Source: Thermoanaerobaculia bacterium (GTDB lineage Bacteria > Acidobacteriota > Thermoanaerobaculia > UBA5066). Taken from it: a stretch of DNA of 25,112 nt. The position numbers and the translations under genes are program-made. The DNA is taken from positions 1 through 25,112 of the forward strand of contig JAGOBQ010000008.1 in the NCBI GenBank assembly GCA_017999215.1, written 5' to 3'. Below, in pieces: positions 1-7,574 of the stretch. The notes beneath the pieces were generated by a model. That model had not been told where the DNA came from. It searched no databases and saw nothing but the letters and a program-made list of their open reading frames with translations. Positions within the stretch are counted from its first letter, which is position 1, and every line of letters starts with the position of its first letter.

Positions 1-413
1 CAGTCGGGGTTCCGGTTGACTCCGTTCCGCGAGAAGAGGGTCCCGCCGAACGTCTCGTCGGCCAGGCCGACGACGCTCGGGACCTTCCCCGCGCGGAGCT
101 CGCCGACCGGAGTCCCGACCCAGGCGTAGCCCTCCTCGAGCCAGACCGGGCCCGGGAAGTAGTCGCGGAAGCGGCCTTCGCGCGCACGCAGCTCCGCGCG
201 GGCTCCCCAGCCGTCCCGCTCGACCTCGGCCGAGAGGAAAGCGAAGAGGAGCTCGCCGTCGCGCAGCTCCCGGTCCCGGATCGGCTCGAGGTCGGAGAGC
301 GCCACGCCGAGGACGAAACGCGGCGTCGCTTCGGCCGGCGTCTCGGCCGGAGCGGGCGATGCGGCGAGGAGGAGCGACGGGAGGAGCGCCCGAATGGGGC
401 GGAGGACTCTCAA
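1..413 (-). CDS. Porin-like outer-membrane protein, N-terminal part (cut by window edge)
   Basis: Only the first 137 codons are present; the gene runs off the left edge. Translation from TTG gives a basic start, a hydrophobic core and an Ala-rich end (RALLPSLLLAASPAPAE), which is a typical signal peptide. The mature part alternates charged and aromatic residues, with a stretch reading RDYFPGPVWLEEGYAWVG followed by GELRAGKVPS. That pattern resembles the first strands of porin-type beta-barrels, such as phosphate-selective porin or DcaP-like proteins. The inferred role is outer-membrane transport or structure, with unknown substrate. TTG is chosen because it opens the signal peptide. GGAGG lies only one base upstream, too close for a normal ribosome-binding site, whereas TATCAT lies 8 nt upstream, so a leaderless start is possible. 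The family is tentative because most of the barrel is missing. Confidence 0.55.
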   Translation of the reverse strand, partial: MRVLRPIRALLPSLLLAASPAPAETPAEATPRFVLGVALSDLEPIRDRELRDGELLFAFLSAEVERDGWGARAELRAREGRFRDYFPGPVWLEEGYAWVGTPVGELRAGKVPSVVGLADETFGGTLFSRNGVNRNPD

Positions 414-421
414 GCCTCCGG

Positions 422-427
422 ATGATA
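422..427 (-). promoter_or_regulatory. Candidate -10 box for the porin-like gene
   Basis: TATCAT on the minus strand (5 of 6 matches to TATAAT) ends 8 nt before the TTG start. No clear -35 is seen. Transcription starting about 7 nt downstream would begin at or beside the start codon. Confidence 0.4.
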
Positions 428-428
428 C

Positions 429-461
429 GGCGCGCCCCGCGCGGGACCGCGCGGGCGCGCC
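429..461. terminator. GC-rich hairpin between the membrane protein and porin-like genes
   Basis: An inverted repeat has arms GGCGCGCC plus about seven further G/C pairs, a very short loop and one bulged G. It begins one base past the stop codon of the upstream membrane-protein gene on the minus strand. No U-tract follows, so it is terminator-like rather than a textbook intrinsic terminator. Confidence 0.5.
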
Positions 462-462
462 T

Positions 463-1329
463 TCAGGGCTCGGCGTCGCCGGTCAGGCCGGCGAAGCGGG
501 CCATTCGCCCCTCCACCGCGCGCCGCACCCGGGTCCGGAAGGCGAGGACCTCGAGCTGGCGGAGGCGGACCGCCTCGCCGCTCCTCCGGCGCTGCTGCTG
601 GCGCGCGACCGCGAGGAGGAGCGCGCTCCGGACGTACTCGCGCCGTTCGTCCGAGCGCCCCAGGCGGGGCTCCCGGCGCCTCCGCCACGGGCTTCCGAGG
701 ACGGTCAGGTCCTCCTCGGGAAGGATCCCGAGCCGGGCTTCCTCGCCGAGCTCGCGACGGACGCGCGACCTCTCGAGGAGGAGCGCTGGAACCCAGGCAA
801 GAACGGAAACGAGAACCGCCGCCGCGGCGGCAAGGAGCGTGAGCCGCGGCGGGAGCTGGTCCGCGAGCGCCGCGAGCCCCGCGGCGACGGCGCCGGCGAG
901 GACCGCGCCGGTGCCCCACGCCGCTCCCCGCCTCCACCCGGCCTCCGCGCAGGCGCGCGTCCCCTCCGCGCCCCAGACGCTGAGCGCCGCGAAGGCCGCG
1001 CCCGCCCCGACGGCCGCGCTGCTGGCCCCGGCGCCCGCGAGCGCGAGCGCCGAGACGGCGGCCGCGCCGGCCGCGAGCGCAGACGTGAAGGCCGCCGCTT
1101 CCGACACGAGGGGCGAGTGCAGGTCCGCCCGGAGTACGGTCAGGACGAGCGCGGCGACGAGCAGGACGCCCCCGAAGGCCCACGGGGAGGCGGACGCCGG
1201 GAGCGCCGCGCCGGCCGCCGCGGCCGCTCCGGCCGCACCCGCCAGCGCGGCGCCGCGCGGCCCGCGCGCGCGGCGCGCCACGACGAGAGCGGCGAGGCCG
1301 AGGGCCACGCGCGGGAGGACGGCGTCCAC
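463..1329 (-). CDS. Polytopic membrane protein with a basic cytoplasmic tail, unknown function
   Basis: This 288-residue protein is not one I recognise. Residues 1-185 are rich in Ala, Leu, Val and Gly and contain about six or seven hydrophobic segments (for example near 50-67, 80-118, 138-158 and 163-185). Residues 186-288 are strongly charged, with many Arg, a PWRRRREPRLGR patch and a run of three Gln before three Arg, and are likely a helical cytoplasmic domain. The GTG start lies 2 nt after the ribF stop and has a good GGGAGGGG ribosome-binding site overlapping the end of ribF. It is therefore the third gene of a rimO-ribF operon, translated by coupling or reinitiation. Nothing in the sequence ties its function to flavin synthesis or ribosome modification. 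The high Ala/Arg content is partly a GC effect, but the operon spacing, ribosome-binding site and clean hydrophobic profile support a real gene. Confidence 0.75.
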   Translation of the reverse strand: MDAVLPRVALGLAALVVARRARGPRGAALAGAAGAAAAAGAALPASASPWAFGGVLLVAALVLTVLRADLHSPLVSEAAAFTSALAAGAAAVSALALAGAGASSAAVGAGAAFAALSVWGAEGTRACAEAGWRRGAAWGTGAVLAGAVAAGLAALADQLPPRLTLLAAAAAVLVSVLAWVPALLLERSRVRRELGEEARLGILPEEDLTVLGSPWRRRREPRLGRSDERREYVRSALLLAVARQQQRRRSGEAVRLRQLEVLAFRTRVRRAVEGRMARFAGLTGDAEP

Positions 1330-1331
1330 GA

Positions 1332-2276
1332 TCAGCCCCTCCCTCTCGCGAGGAACCAGAGGCGCGTCGCCTCGACGTCGCGGCGGATCTGTGCCGTCAG
1401 CTCGAGCATCGACGGGAAGACGCGCTCTTCGCGGAGCCTCTCGTGGAACGAGAGGCGAATCGGCTCGCCGTAGACGTCCGAGGAGAAGTCGAGGATGTAC
1501 GACTCGATCGTCGTCGCGTAGTCCTCGTAGACGGTCGGCCGGCGGCCGATGTTCGTCACGCAGCTGAAGGTCCGCTCGAAGGAGCGGAGGAGGACCTCCG
1601 TCACGTAGACGCCGTCCCGCGGGTAGAGCTCGTTGTCGGACCGCAGGTTGATGGTCGGGAAGCCGATCTTCCGTCCCATCCGGTCCCCCTTCGCGATGAC
1701 CCCTTCCATCGCGTACGGCCGGCCGAGGAGGCGCCCGGCCTCCGCGACGTCCCCCGCCTCGACGAGCGTGCGGACCCTCGTCGAGGAGACGGGGGCGTCA
1801 CCGTTCGAGACGACGTCGATCGTCGCCACGCGGATCCCGGATTCCTCCCCCAGTCGCGTGAGGAGGTCCACGTTCCCCCTCTTCCCGCAGCCGAACGCGA
1901 AACCCGATCCGACGTACGCCTCGCGAGCGCCGAGGCAGCGGCCGAGGAGGTCCCGGACGAACTCCTCCGCGGGCATCGCGGCGAAGTCGCGCGTGAAGGG
2001 GACGACGACGAGGCCGTCGATCCCGAGGGCGGCGATCGCCTCCTCGCGCTGGCGGAGCGTCTGGATCCGCTTCGGCGCCCGCTGCGGGTGAAGGACCGTC
2101 GTCGGGTGCGGGTCGAACGTCAGGACGAGGGCGGGCGCGTCGAGCTCCCGGGCGCGCGCGACGACGGCCCGCAGCATCGCCTGGTGCCCGAGGTGGACGC
2201 CGTCGAAGTTGCCGATCGTCAGGACGCCTCCGCGCGGGAGGTCGGACCTGCGGAGCGGGTCGGGATAGACGTTCAC
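1332..2276 (-). CDS. ribF: Bifunctional riboflavin kinase / FMN adenylyltransferase
   Basis: The enzyme converts riboflavin to FMN and then FAD in the cytoplasm using ATP. The 314 residues match the usual length of about 310. The N-terminal nucleotidyltransferase domain shows GNFDGVHLGH near residue 22, TFDPHP near 54 and VSSTRVR near 163. The C-terminal riboflavin kinase domain shows GRKIGFPTINL near 201, where the family motif is usually PTAN, and PRDGVYV near 219. The start is GTG with a GGCGGAG-type ribosome-binding site just upstream. The gene lies 13 nt after the rimO stop and 2 nt before the following membrane-protein gene, so it is the middle gene of an operon. The neighbourhood suggests no riboswitch control, since transcription probably begins ahead of rimO. 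Confidence 0.96.
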   Translation of the reverse strand: MNVYPDPLRRSDLPRGGVLTIGNFDGVHLGHQAMLRAVVARARELDAPALVLTFDPHPTTVLHPQRAPKRIQTLRQREEAIAALGIDGLVVVPFTRDFAAMPAEEFVRDLLGRCLGAREAYVGSGFAFGCGKRGNVDLLTRLGEESGIRVATIDVVSNGDAPVSSTRVRTLVEAGDVAEAGRLLGRPYAMEGVIAKGDRMGRKIGFPTINLRSDNELYPRDGVYVTEVLLRSFERTFSCVTNIGRRPTVYEDYATTIESYILDFSSDVYGEPIRLSFHERLREERVFPSMLELTAQIRRDVEATRLWFLARGRG

Positions 2277-2289
2277 GGTCTCCGCCGCC

Positions 2290-3642
2290 TCACGGGACGA
2301 CGCGCCCGACGAGGTCGTAGTCGTGCGCTCCCGTCACGCGGACCCGGACCATCGCGCCGGGCCGCGGGACGAAGCCCTCGGGGACGTCGTTGACGAGGAG
2401 CTTGCCGTCGATCTCGGGCGCCTGCCGCCGGAGCCTCCCTTCGAGGAGCATCTCCGACTCGGACGAGGCGCCTTCGAGGATCGCGTCGTGCACCTTCCCC
2501 CGAAGCCCGCGGTTCTTCCGGCGGGAGATCTCGCGCTGCTGCTCCATCACGGCCGCGCAGCGCTCCCCCTTGACCGGGGCCGGGACCGGGTCTCCGAGCG
2601 ATTCCGCCCCGGACCCGGGTTCGGGCGAGTAGGGGAAGACGCCGACGTGGTCGAGCTCGGCCGCCTTCACGAACGCGAGGAGCTCCTCGTGCTCGACGTC
2701 CCCTTCGCCGGGAAAGCCGGCGATGAAGGTCGATCGAAGGGCGATGCCGGGTACCGCCTTCCGGAGACGCTCGACGAGCCGCAGGTACGATTCCGGGTCG
2801 CCGCCGCGCCGCATCCCGGCGAGGACGGATCGGGAGACGTGCTGGAGCGGGATGTCGACGTACGACACGAACCGCGCCTCGGCCGCCATCAGCTCGAGGA
2901 CGGAGTCGTGGAGCGTCTTCGGGTAGGCGTAGAGGAAACGGACCCACGGGAAGCCCGTCTCCCGGAGGAGCTCCGCGACGAGCTTCGCGAGCCCCTCGCG
3001 GCCGAGCCCGAGGTCCTCGCCGTACCGCGTCGTGTCCTGCGAGATGAGGACGAGCTCGGAGACCCCCTGCGCCTCGAGCCCCTGCGCCTCTCGGACGAGC
3101 GACTCGACCGACCGGGAGCGCTGGAGGCCGCGCATCTGCGGGATCGTGCAGAAGGTGCAGGGGTTGTTGCACCCCTCGGCGACCTTCAGGTAGGCGTAGC
3201 CGCGGCGGCCCGTCAGGACGCGCGGGGCGAGGTCGTCGTAGAGGCGCGTCGCGAGCGGCTTCGCCGTGAACCGCGCGAGCGACGGCAGGCCGAGGGCCGC
3301 GGCGGGCGCCTTCTCGAGCTCGTCGAGGCCGAGGAAGTGGTCGACCTCCGGGATCTCGGCGGCGAGCTCGGCTCCGTACTTCTGGACCATGCAGCCGGCG
3401 ACGACGACGCGGTCGACCTCCCCGGCCTCCTTGCGGCGGACCTGCTCGAGGACGGCGTTTACCGACTCTTCCTTGGCCTGGTCGATGAAGCCGCAGGTGT
3501 TCACGATGACGACCCGGGACGTGTCGGGGTCGCCCAGCTCGAGCCCCTCGCGCTTCAGGTAGCCGAGCATCACCTCGGTGTCGACGAGGTTCTTCGGGCA
3601 GCCGAGCGAGACGATTCCGACGGAGGGGAGCTTCAGGGGCAT
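2290..3642 (-). CDS. rimO: Ribosomal protein uS12 (S12) methylthiotransferase RimO
   Basis: This radical-SAM enzyme adds a methylthio group to an aspartate of ribosomal protein S12 using two [4Fe-4S] clusters. The 450 residues fit the family. The N-terminal UPF0004 domain has the cluster-binding cysteines in VSLGCPKNLVDTEV, NTCGFIDQAKEESV and AGCMVQKYG. The radical-SAM domain has CNNPCTFCTIPQMRG near residue 159, giving CxxxCxxC. A C-terminal TRAM domain follows (about 380-450). The VSLGCPKN signature separates RimO from the tRNA enzyme MiaB. It is the first gene of the minus-strand operon with ribF and the membrane protein. A perfect TATAAT 45 nt upstream and a small hairpin in the presumed leader suggest its own promoter. 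The ATG has no clear Shine-Dalgarno sequence. Confidence 0.96.
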   Translation of the reverse strand: MPLKLPSVGIVSLGCPKNLVDTEVMLGYLKREGLELGDPDTSRVVIVNTCGFIDQAKEESVNAVLEQVRRKEAGEVDRVVVAGCMVQKYGAELAAEIPEVDHFLGLDELEKAPAAALGLPSLARFTAKPLATRLYDDLAPRVLTGRRGYAYLKVAEGCNNPCTFCTIPQMRGLQRSRSVESLVREAQGLEAQGVSELVLISQDTTRYGEDLGLGREGLAKLVAELLRETGFPWVRFLYAYPKTLHDSVLELMAAEARFVSYVDIPLQHVSRSVLAGMRRGGDPESYLRLVERLRKAVPGIALRSTFIAGFPGEGDVEHEELLAFVKAAELDHVGVFPYSPEPGSGAESLGDPVPAPVKGERCAAVMEQQREISRRKNRGLRGKVHDAILEGASSESEMLLEGRLRRQAPEIDGKLLVNDVPEGFVPRPGAMVRVRVTGAHDYDLVGRVVP

Positions 3643-3652
3643 ACGTGTCGAC

Positions 3653-3692
3653 GGACGGCGCCGGGGAGCCGCCGTCCGAACCTCTGATTATA
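3653..3692 (-). promoter_or_regulatory. rimO promoter -10 box and leader hairpin
   Basis: TATAAT lies at 3687-3692 on the minus strand, with no good -35 at 17 nt. The predicted transcript start near 3680 gives a leader of about 38 nt. Within that leader, GGACGGCG and CGCCGTCC (3653-3660 and 3670-3677) form a perfect 8-bp stem with a 9-nt loop, ending 10 nt before the rimO ATG. A start-proximal hairpin with no ribosome-binding site may modulate translation. Confidence 0.45.
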
Positions 3693-3739
3693 TCCGTCGG
3701 CCGTCGATCCGGCTTTCGCCGCGGCGGGCGCCCCCTCGC

Positions 3740-5797
3740 TCACGCCATCTTCACGCCGAGCGCCTGCGCCATCCGCCGGAGGTCGCCCATCATCGCTGTG
3801 AAGAGCTCGGGGGTCAGGGCCTGCGGTCCGTCGCAGAGCGCCTCCTCGGGGTGCGGGTGGACCTCGACGATCACGCCGTCGGCTCCGGCCGCCAGAGCCG
3901 CGCGGGCCATCGGCGCGACGAACGCGGTGACGCCCATCGCGTGCGACGGGTCGACGATGACCGGAAGGTGCGTCCGGGCCTTGAGCACCTGGACCGCCCC
4001 GAGGTCGAGCGTGCTCCGCGTCGAGGTCTCGAACGTCCGGATGCCGCGCTCGCAGAGGACGACCGCGCGGTTCCCCGCCGACAGGACGTACTCCGCCGCG
4101 AGGAGGAGCTCCTCGACCGAAGACATCATCCCCCGCTTCAGGAGGACGGGCCGGCTGCTCAGACCGACCGCCTTCAGGAGGGCGAAGTTCTGCATGTTGC
4201 GCGCCCCCACCTGGAGCATGTCGGCGAACTCGGCCACCTTCTCGACGTCCTCGGGCGCGACGACCTCCGTCACGACCGGCAGGTGGTACTCGAGCCCCGC
4301 CCGGCAGAGGAGATCGAGGCCCGGAATGCCGAGCCCCTGGAACGAGTAGGGGCTCGTCCGCGGCTTGAAGACGCCGCCGCGCAGGACTCGGCCGCCCCCC
4401 TCGCGCACGACGCGCGCCGCCTCGAAGAGCTGCGCCTCGTTCTCCACGGCGCACGGGCCGGCGATCACGACGAACCCCTCGCCGAAGACGACGTCTCCGA
4501 CCTTCACCGGCGTCCGGGCGCCCGGGTCGGTCGCGCGGCGGGCAGCGAGCGGGTAGGCGACCCGGCTCTCGGCGGGGACCGGCGTGCCGGCCGGCCAGGG
4601 CTCCGGCGGCGCCGCGTCCGGCAGGAGGTCGACGTCCTTCGGCACCTCGCGCGACGGGTCCGCCTTCCGCGGGTAGCAGCCGAGGACCCGGAGGTAGCGC
4701 GCGTTCCTTCCGACTCCCTCGAGGGCCGCCGCGAGGCGGGGGTCGTCCACGTTCCCCTCGACGTCGACGTAGAACTGGTACTCCCACGGCGTCGCCGGCA
4801 TCGACCGGCTCTCGAGCTTCGTCAGGTTCACGCCCGCCTTCGCGAGCTCCGCGAGGCAGCGTTCGAGGGCCCCCTCGCGGTGGTCCGTGACGAGCAGGAG
4901 CGACGTCCGGCAGGGGATCCGCGGGTCGAACCGGAACGGCCGCTTGTGGACGACGACGAACCGCGTCTGGTTATTCCTCTGGTTCGCGATCGAACGCCGG
5001 AGGACGACGAGGCCGTGCCGCTCCCCCGCCTCCTCCGAGGCGATGGCGGCGTTCTCCTCGCTCCCGAGCTCCTTCACTTTCGCGACGCTCGCCGCCGTGT
5101 CGAAGAAGCTCTCGGCCGTCGCCCCGGCGAGGCTCTCGAGGAACTCCGAGCACTGCATGAGCGCCTGGGGGTGCGAATAGACCCTCCGGATCCTGGCGAG
5201 CGGCACCTTCGCCAGCCCGAGGAGGCAATGCTCGACGGGCCAGACCTCCTCGCCGACGATCGAGAGCTTCGACGTGCCGAGGAGGGCGTAGGTCTCGTTG
5301 ATCCCTCCGGCGACGGAGTTCTCGAGCGGCAGGATCGCGAACTCGCACTCCTCCCGCTCGACCGCCTCCACCGCCTGCCGGAACGAGCGGTAGCCGACGA
5401 AGATCGGCTCCTCGGAGCGGTCGGCGAAGAACTTCCTCCCCGCGAGGTGGCTGTAGGCCCCCTCCGCTCCCTGGAAAGCGACCCGGAGGAGCGCCGGCTC
5501 CTCGTCGATCCCGTTGGCGGCCCGCGTCAGGCGGCTCTCCTGCTGCCTCACGGACGCCTCCACGACGTCCCGGAAGATCTTCACGACGTGGAACGCGTTC
5601 AGGCCGCGCCGCTGGGCCTCCCGGCCCACCTTCGAAAGGAGGTCGCGCTCCCGCTCCAGGTCGCGGAGGAGGAGCGCGTGCTCCCGGCTCTTGAGCGCCG
5701 CGACCTCGTCGACGACCGCGGAGCGCTCGGCGAGGAGGTCGAGGAGAGCGGCGTCGATCCGGTCGAGCGCCGCCCGGACGTTCGGGAGGTCGCTCAC
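3740..5797 (-). CDS. Trifunctional chorismate mutase / prephenate dehydratase / DAHP synthase
   Basis: This 685-residue fusion joins the first and the late steps of phenylalanine biosynthesis. Residues 1-88 are an AroQ-type chorismate mutase, with R13, R25, K36, D46, E50 and Q85 or Q86 at the expected spacing. Residues about 104-284 are prephenate dehydratase with the catalytic TRF motif at 278-280. Residues about 297-375 are an ACT domain with the Phe-binding ESR pattern at 329-331. After a Pro/Ala-rich linker, residues about 436-685 are a class I (AroF/AroG-like, KDO8P-type) DAHP synthase with GPCAVE at 447, KPRTS at 478, DPSHAMG at 616 and EVHPHP at 645. The chosen GTG has GGAGGA four bases upstream. 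Another GTG nine codons earlier (5824) lacks a ribosome-binding site. The ACT domain probably gives feedback inhibition by Phe and might also restrain the DAHP synthase domain. No domain is obviously broken. Confidence 0.93.
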   Translation of the reverse strand: MSDLPNVRAALDRIDAALLDLLAERSAVVDEVAALKSREHALLLRDLERERDLLSKVGREAQRRGLNAFHVVKIFRDVVEASVRQQESRLTRAANGIDEEPALLRVAFQGAEGAYSHLAGRKFFADRSEEPIFVGYRSFRQAVEAVEREECEFAILPLENSVAGGINETYALLGTSKLSIVGEEVWPVEHCLLGLAKVPLARIRRVYSHPQALMQCSEFLESLAGATAESFFDTAASVAKVKELGSEENAAIASEEAGERHGLVVLRRSIANQRNNQTRFVVVHKRPFRFDPRIPCRTSLLLVTDHREGALERCLAELAKAGVNLTKLESRSMPATPWEYQFYVDVEGNVDDPRLAAALEGVGRNARYLRVLGCYPRKADPSREVPKDVDLLPDAAPPEPWPAGTPVPAESRVAYPLAARRATDPGARTPVKVGDVVFGEGFVVIAGPCAVENEAQLFEAARVVREGGGRVLRGGVFKPRTSPYSFQGLGIPGLDLLCRAGLEYHLPVVTEVVAPEDVEKVAEFADMLQVGARNMQNFALLKAVGLSSRPVLLKRGMMSSVEELLLAAEYVLSAGNRAVVLCERGIRTFETSTRSTLDLGAVQVLKARTHLPVIVDPSHAMGVTAFVAPMARAALAAGADGVIVEVHPHPEEALCDGPQALTPELFTAMMGDLRRMAQALGVKMA

Positions 5798-5801
5798 GGA
5801 C

Positions 5802-5807
5802 TCCTCC
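5802..5807 (-). promoter_or_regulatory. Ribosome-binding site deciding the start of the aromatic fusion enzyme
   Basis: GGAGGA on the minus strand lies four bases before GTG at 5797. The alternative in-frame GTG at 5824 has no comparable site, so the shorter 685-residue product is preferred. Confidence 0.7.
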
Positions 5808-5851
5808 GTCGCCGCGCCGTGCACGCGGCCGCCCTTCCGCCCCGGAAGGGG

Positions 5852-5883
5852 CCGGGAACCCCGCGCGGGAACGGCCTTCCCGG
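5852..5883. terminator. Weak hairpin after asnS
   Basis: CCGGGAA and TTCCCGG form a 7-bp stem around an 18-nt loop that itself contains the palindrome CCCGCGCGGG. It lies two bases past the asnS stop on the minus strand, within the 88-bp gap before the aromatic enzyme gene. There is no U-tract, so termination is uncertain. Confidence 0.3.
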
Positions 5884-5885
5884 GA

Positions 5886-7193
5886 TCATGGGTAGATGCG
5901 GTAGAGCATCCGTGGGTACGGGATGCACTCGCGCAGGTGCGGCACGCCGCACATCCAGGCGGTGAATCGCTCGAGACCCATTCCGAAGCCGGAGTGCGGG
6001 AATGACCCGTATTTCCTCACGTCGAGGTACCACTGGAACGCCTCGACCGGGAGCTCGTGCTGCCGGATCCGGGAGAGGAGGAGGTCGTGGTCGTGGATCC
6101 TCTGGGACCCGCCGATGATCTCCCCGTACCCCTCGGGGGCGAGCATGTCGAGGCCGAGGACGACCTCCGGGTCGTCCGGGTCGGGCTGCATGTAGAACGA
6201 CTTGATCGCGGCCGGGTAGCGCGTGACCATGACGGGCGTGTCGAACCCCTCGGTCAGCGCCGTCTCCTCGTCGCCGCCGAGGTCGTCGCCGAACTTCACC
6301 GGGAAGCCCTTCTTCGCGAGGATCTCGATCGCCTCGCGGTAGTCGATGCGGGGGAACGGCTTCGCGACCGTCGCCTCGAGGACCGTCGTGTCCCGCTCGA
6401 GGCGCTTCAGGTCCTCCTTGCGGCGATCGAGGACGCGCGCGGTCAGTTCCTTGACGAACTCCTCCGCGAGGGCCTTCAGCCCGTCGATCTCCAGGAAGGC
6501 CACCTCCGGCTCCACCATCCAGAACTCGCGCAGATGCCGGCGCGTCTTCGACTTCTCGGCGCGGAACGTCGGCCCGAAGCAGTAGACCTTCCCGAGCGCG
6601 GCTGCGGCGGGCTCGAGGTAGAGCTGGCCCGACTGCGAGAGGAAGGCCTTCTCGTCCTCCGTGTACTGCGTCTCGAAGAGGTTCGAGGTCCCCTCGCAGG
6701 CGTTCGGGGTCAGGATCGGCGAGTCGACCCGCGTGTAGCCGCGCGAATGGTAGAAGTCGTGGATCGCGCTCTCGACCTCGCTCCGCACCCGGAGGATCGC
6801 GACCTGCTTCGCGGAACGGAGCCAGAGGTGGCGCTGCGACATCAGGAAGTCGACGCCGTGCTCCTTCGGCGTGATCGGCCAGTCGTGGCAGACCGAGAGG
6901 ACCGTGAGGCCCGTGACGCCGATCTCGACGCCCCCTTCCTGACGAGGCGCCTCGCGGACGACTCCGGTCACCTCGAACGACGACTCCTGCGTCAGGCGGT
7001 CCGACTCGGCCCAGACCTCCTCGGAGACCTCCTTCTTCACGACGACGCACTGGACGTAGCCCGAGCCGTCGCGAAAGACGAGGAACCGGATCTTCCCGCT
7101 GTCCCGGCGGTTGTAGAGCCAGCCCTTGAGGGTGACGGTCTCTCCGATGCGGGCAGGGAGTCCGGAGACGGAAACGGCAGGTCCGGTCGACAT
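5886..7193 (-). CDS. asnS: Asparaginyl-tRNA synthetase
   Basis: This class II synthetase charges tRNA-Asn with asparagine in the cytoplasm. From the ATG at 7193 it is 435 residues, close to the usual 430-470. The N-terminal OB-fold anticodon-binding domain (about 15-105) contains LKGWLYNRRDSGKIRFLVFRD. The catalytic domain contains motif 2 (FGPTFRAEKSKTRRHLREFW) and motif 3 (GFGMGLERFTAWMCG). The GYGEIIGGSQRI and PHSGFG segments match the AsnRS/AspRS subclass, and the sequence around motif 2 favours Asn over Asp. An in-frame TTG lies nine codons upstream (7220). ATG is preferred because it fits family length and has TGCTAAATT ending 8 nt upstream, which looks like an extended -10 box for a leaderless transcript. 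No Shine-Dalgarno sequence precedes either start. The gene stands alone downstream of a 70-bp repeat array. Confidence 0.95.
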   Translation of the reverse strand: MSTGPAVSVSGLPARIGETVTLKGWLYNRRDSGKIRFLVFRDGSGYVQCVVVKKEVSEEVWAESDRLTQESSFEVTGVVREAPRQEGGVEIGVTGLTVLSVCHDWPITPKEHGVDFLMSQRHLWLRSAKQVAILRVRSEVESAIHDFYHSRGYTRVDSPILTPNACEGTSNLFETQYTEDEKAFLSQSGQLYLEPAAAALGKVYCFGPTFRAEKSKTRRHLREFWMVEPEVAFLEIDGLKALAEEFVKELTARVLDRRKEDLKRLERDTTVLEATVAKPFPRIDYREAIEILAKKGFPVKFGDDLGGDEETALTEGFDTPVMVTRYPAAIKSFYMQPDPDDPEVVLGLDMLAPEGYGEIIGGSQRIHDHDLLLSRIRQHELPVEAFQWYLDVRKYGSFPHSGFGMGLERFTAWMCGVPHLRECIPYPRMLYRIYP

Positions 7194-7201
7194 AGGAGCG
7201 G

Positions 7202-7210
7202 AATTTAGCA
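7202..7210 (-). promoter_or_regulatory. Candidate extended -10 promoter of asnS
   Basis: TGCTAAATT on the minus strand matches TGnTAnnnT and ends 8 nt before the asnS ATG. It is an AT-rich island in very GC-rich DNA. No -35 is visible at 17 nt. Initiation about 7 nt downstream would give a leaderless or nearly leaderless mRNA. Confidence 0.5.
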
Positions 7211-7250
7211 GGCGCCGCAAGCCCCGGCTGCCCGAAGCGGTTCGGGACGA

Positions 7251-7564
7251 CCGGCCGCCGCGCCGCAGGCGCGTGGTCCCCCCGCCTAAACGCCGCCGGC
7301 TCGGAGGGGGTTCGGGGGGACCGGCCGCCGCGCCGCAGGCGCGTGGTCCCCCCGCCTAAACGCCGCCGGCTCGGAGGGGGTTCGGGGGGACCGGCCGCCG
7401 CGCCGCAGGCGCGTGGTCCCCCCGCTTAAACGCCGCCGGCTCGGAGGGGGTTCGGGGGGACCGGCCGCCGCGCCGCAAGCGCGTGGTCCCCCCGCCGAAA
7501 CGCCGCCGGCTCGGAGGGGGTTCGGGGGGACCGGCCGCCGCGCCGCAGGCGCGTGGTCCCCCCG
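7251..7564. repeat. 70-bp tandem repeat array, 4.5 copies, with nested hairpins
   Basis: Four full 70-bp units begin at 7251, 7321, 7391 and 7461. A fifth, partial unit (7531-7564) stops after 34 bases. Units differ at only a few positions, such as CCTAAA, CTTAAA or CCGAAA in the middle. A degraded piece of the unit's end seems to occupy 7221-7250. Each junction pairs CGGGGGGACC with GGTCCCCCCG, a perfect 10-bp stem with a 22-nt loop holding a further GCGCC/GGCGC stem. The array ends exactly at the end of such a stem. Adjacent runs of five and six G also allow G-quadruplex formation. It fills the gap between the 83-codon gene and asnS, both on the minus strand. Short open frames across it are translation artefacts, because 70 is not a multiple of three. 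Confidence 0.97.
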
Positions 7565-7574
7565 ACAAGAAACG

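Noticed and set aside
2323..3687. A 454-codon plus-strand open frame opposite rimO
   Set aside because: It has no domain pattern; the opposite strand contains every RimO signature.
3578..5965. A 795-codon plus-strand open frame opposite the aromatic enzyme gene
   Set aside because: It is rich in Arg, Glu and His with no recognisable motif. It is an antisense artefact of high GC, while the minus strand carries four intact enzyme domains.
7194..7220. TTG at 7220 as the asnS start
   Set aside because: It adds nine residues not typical of the family, and the AT-rich TGCTAAATT there looks like promoter. ATG at 7193 fits better.
7251..7564. The repeat array as a CRISPR
   Set aside because: Units are contiguous 70-bp tandem copies without unique spacers, and no cas gene is nearby.
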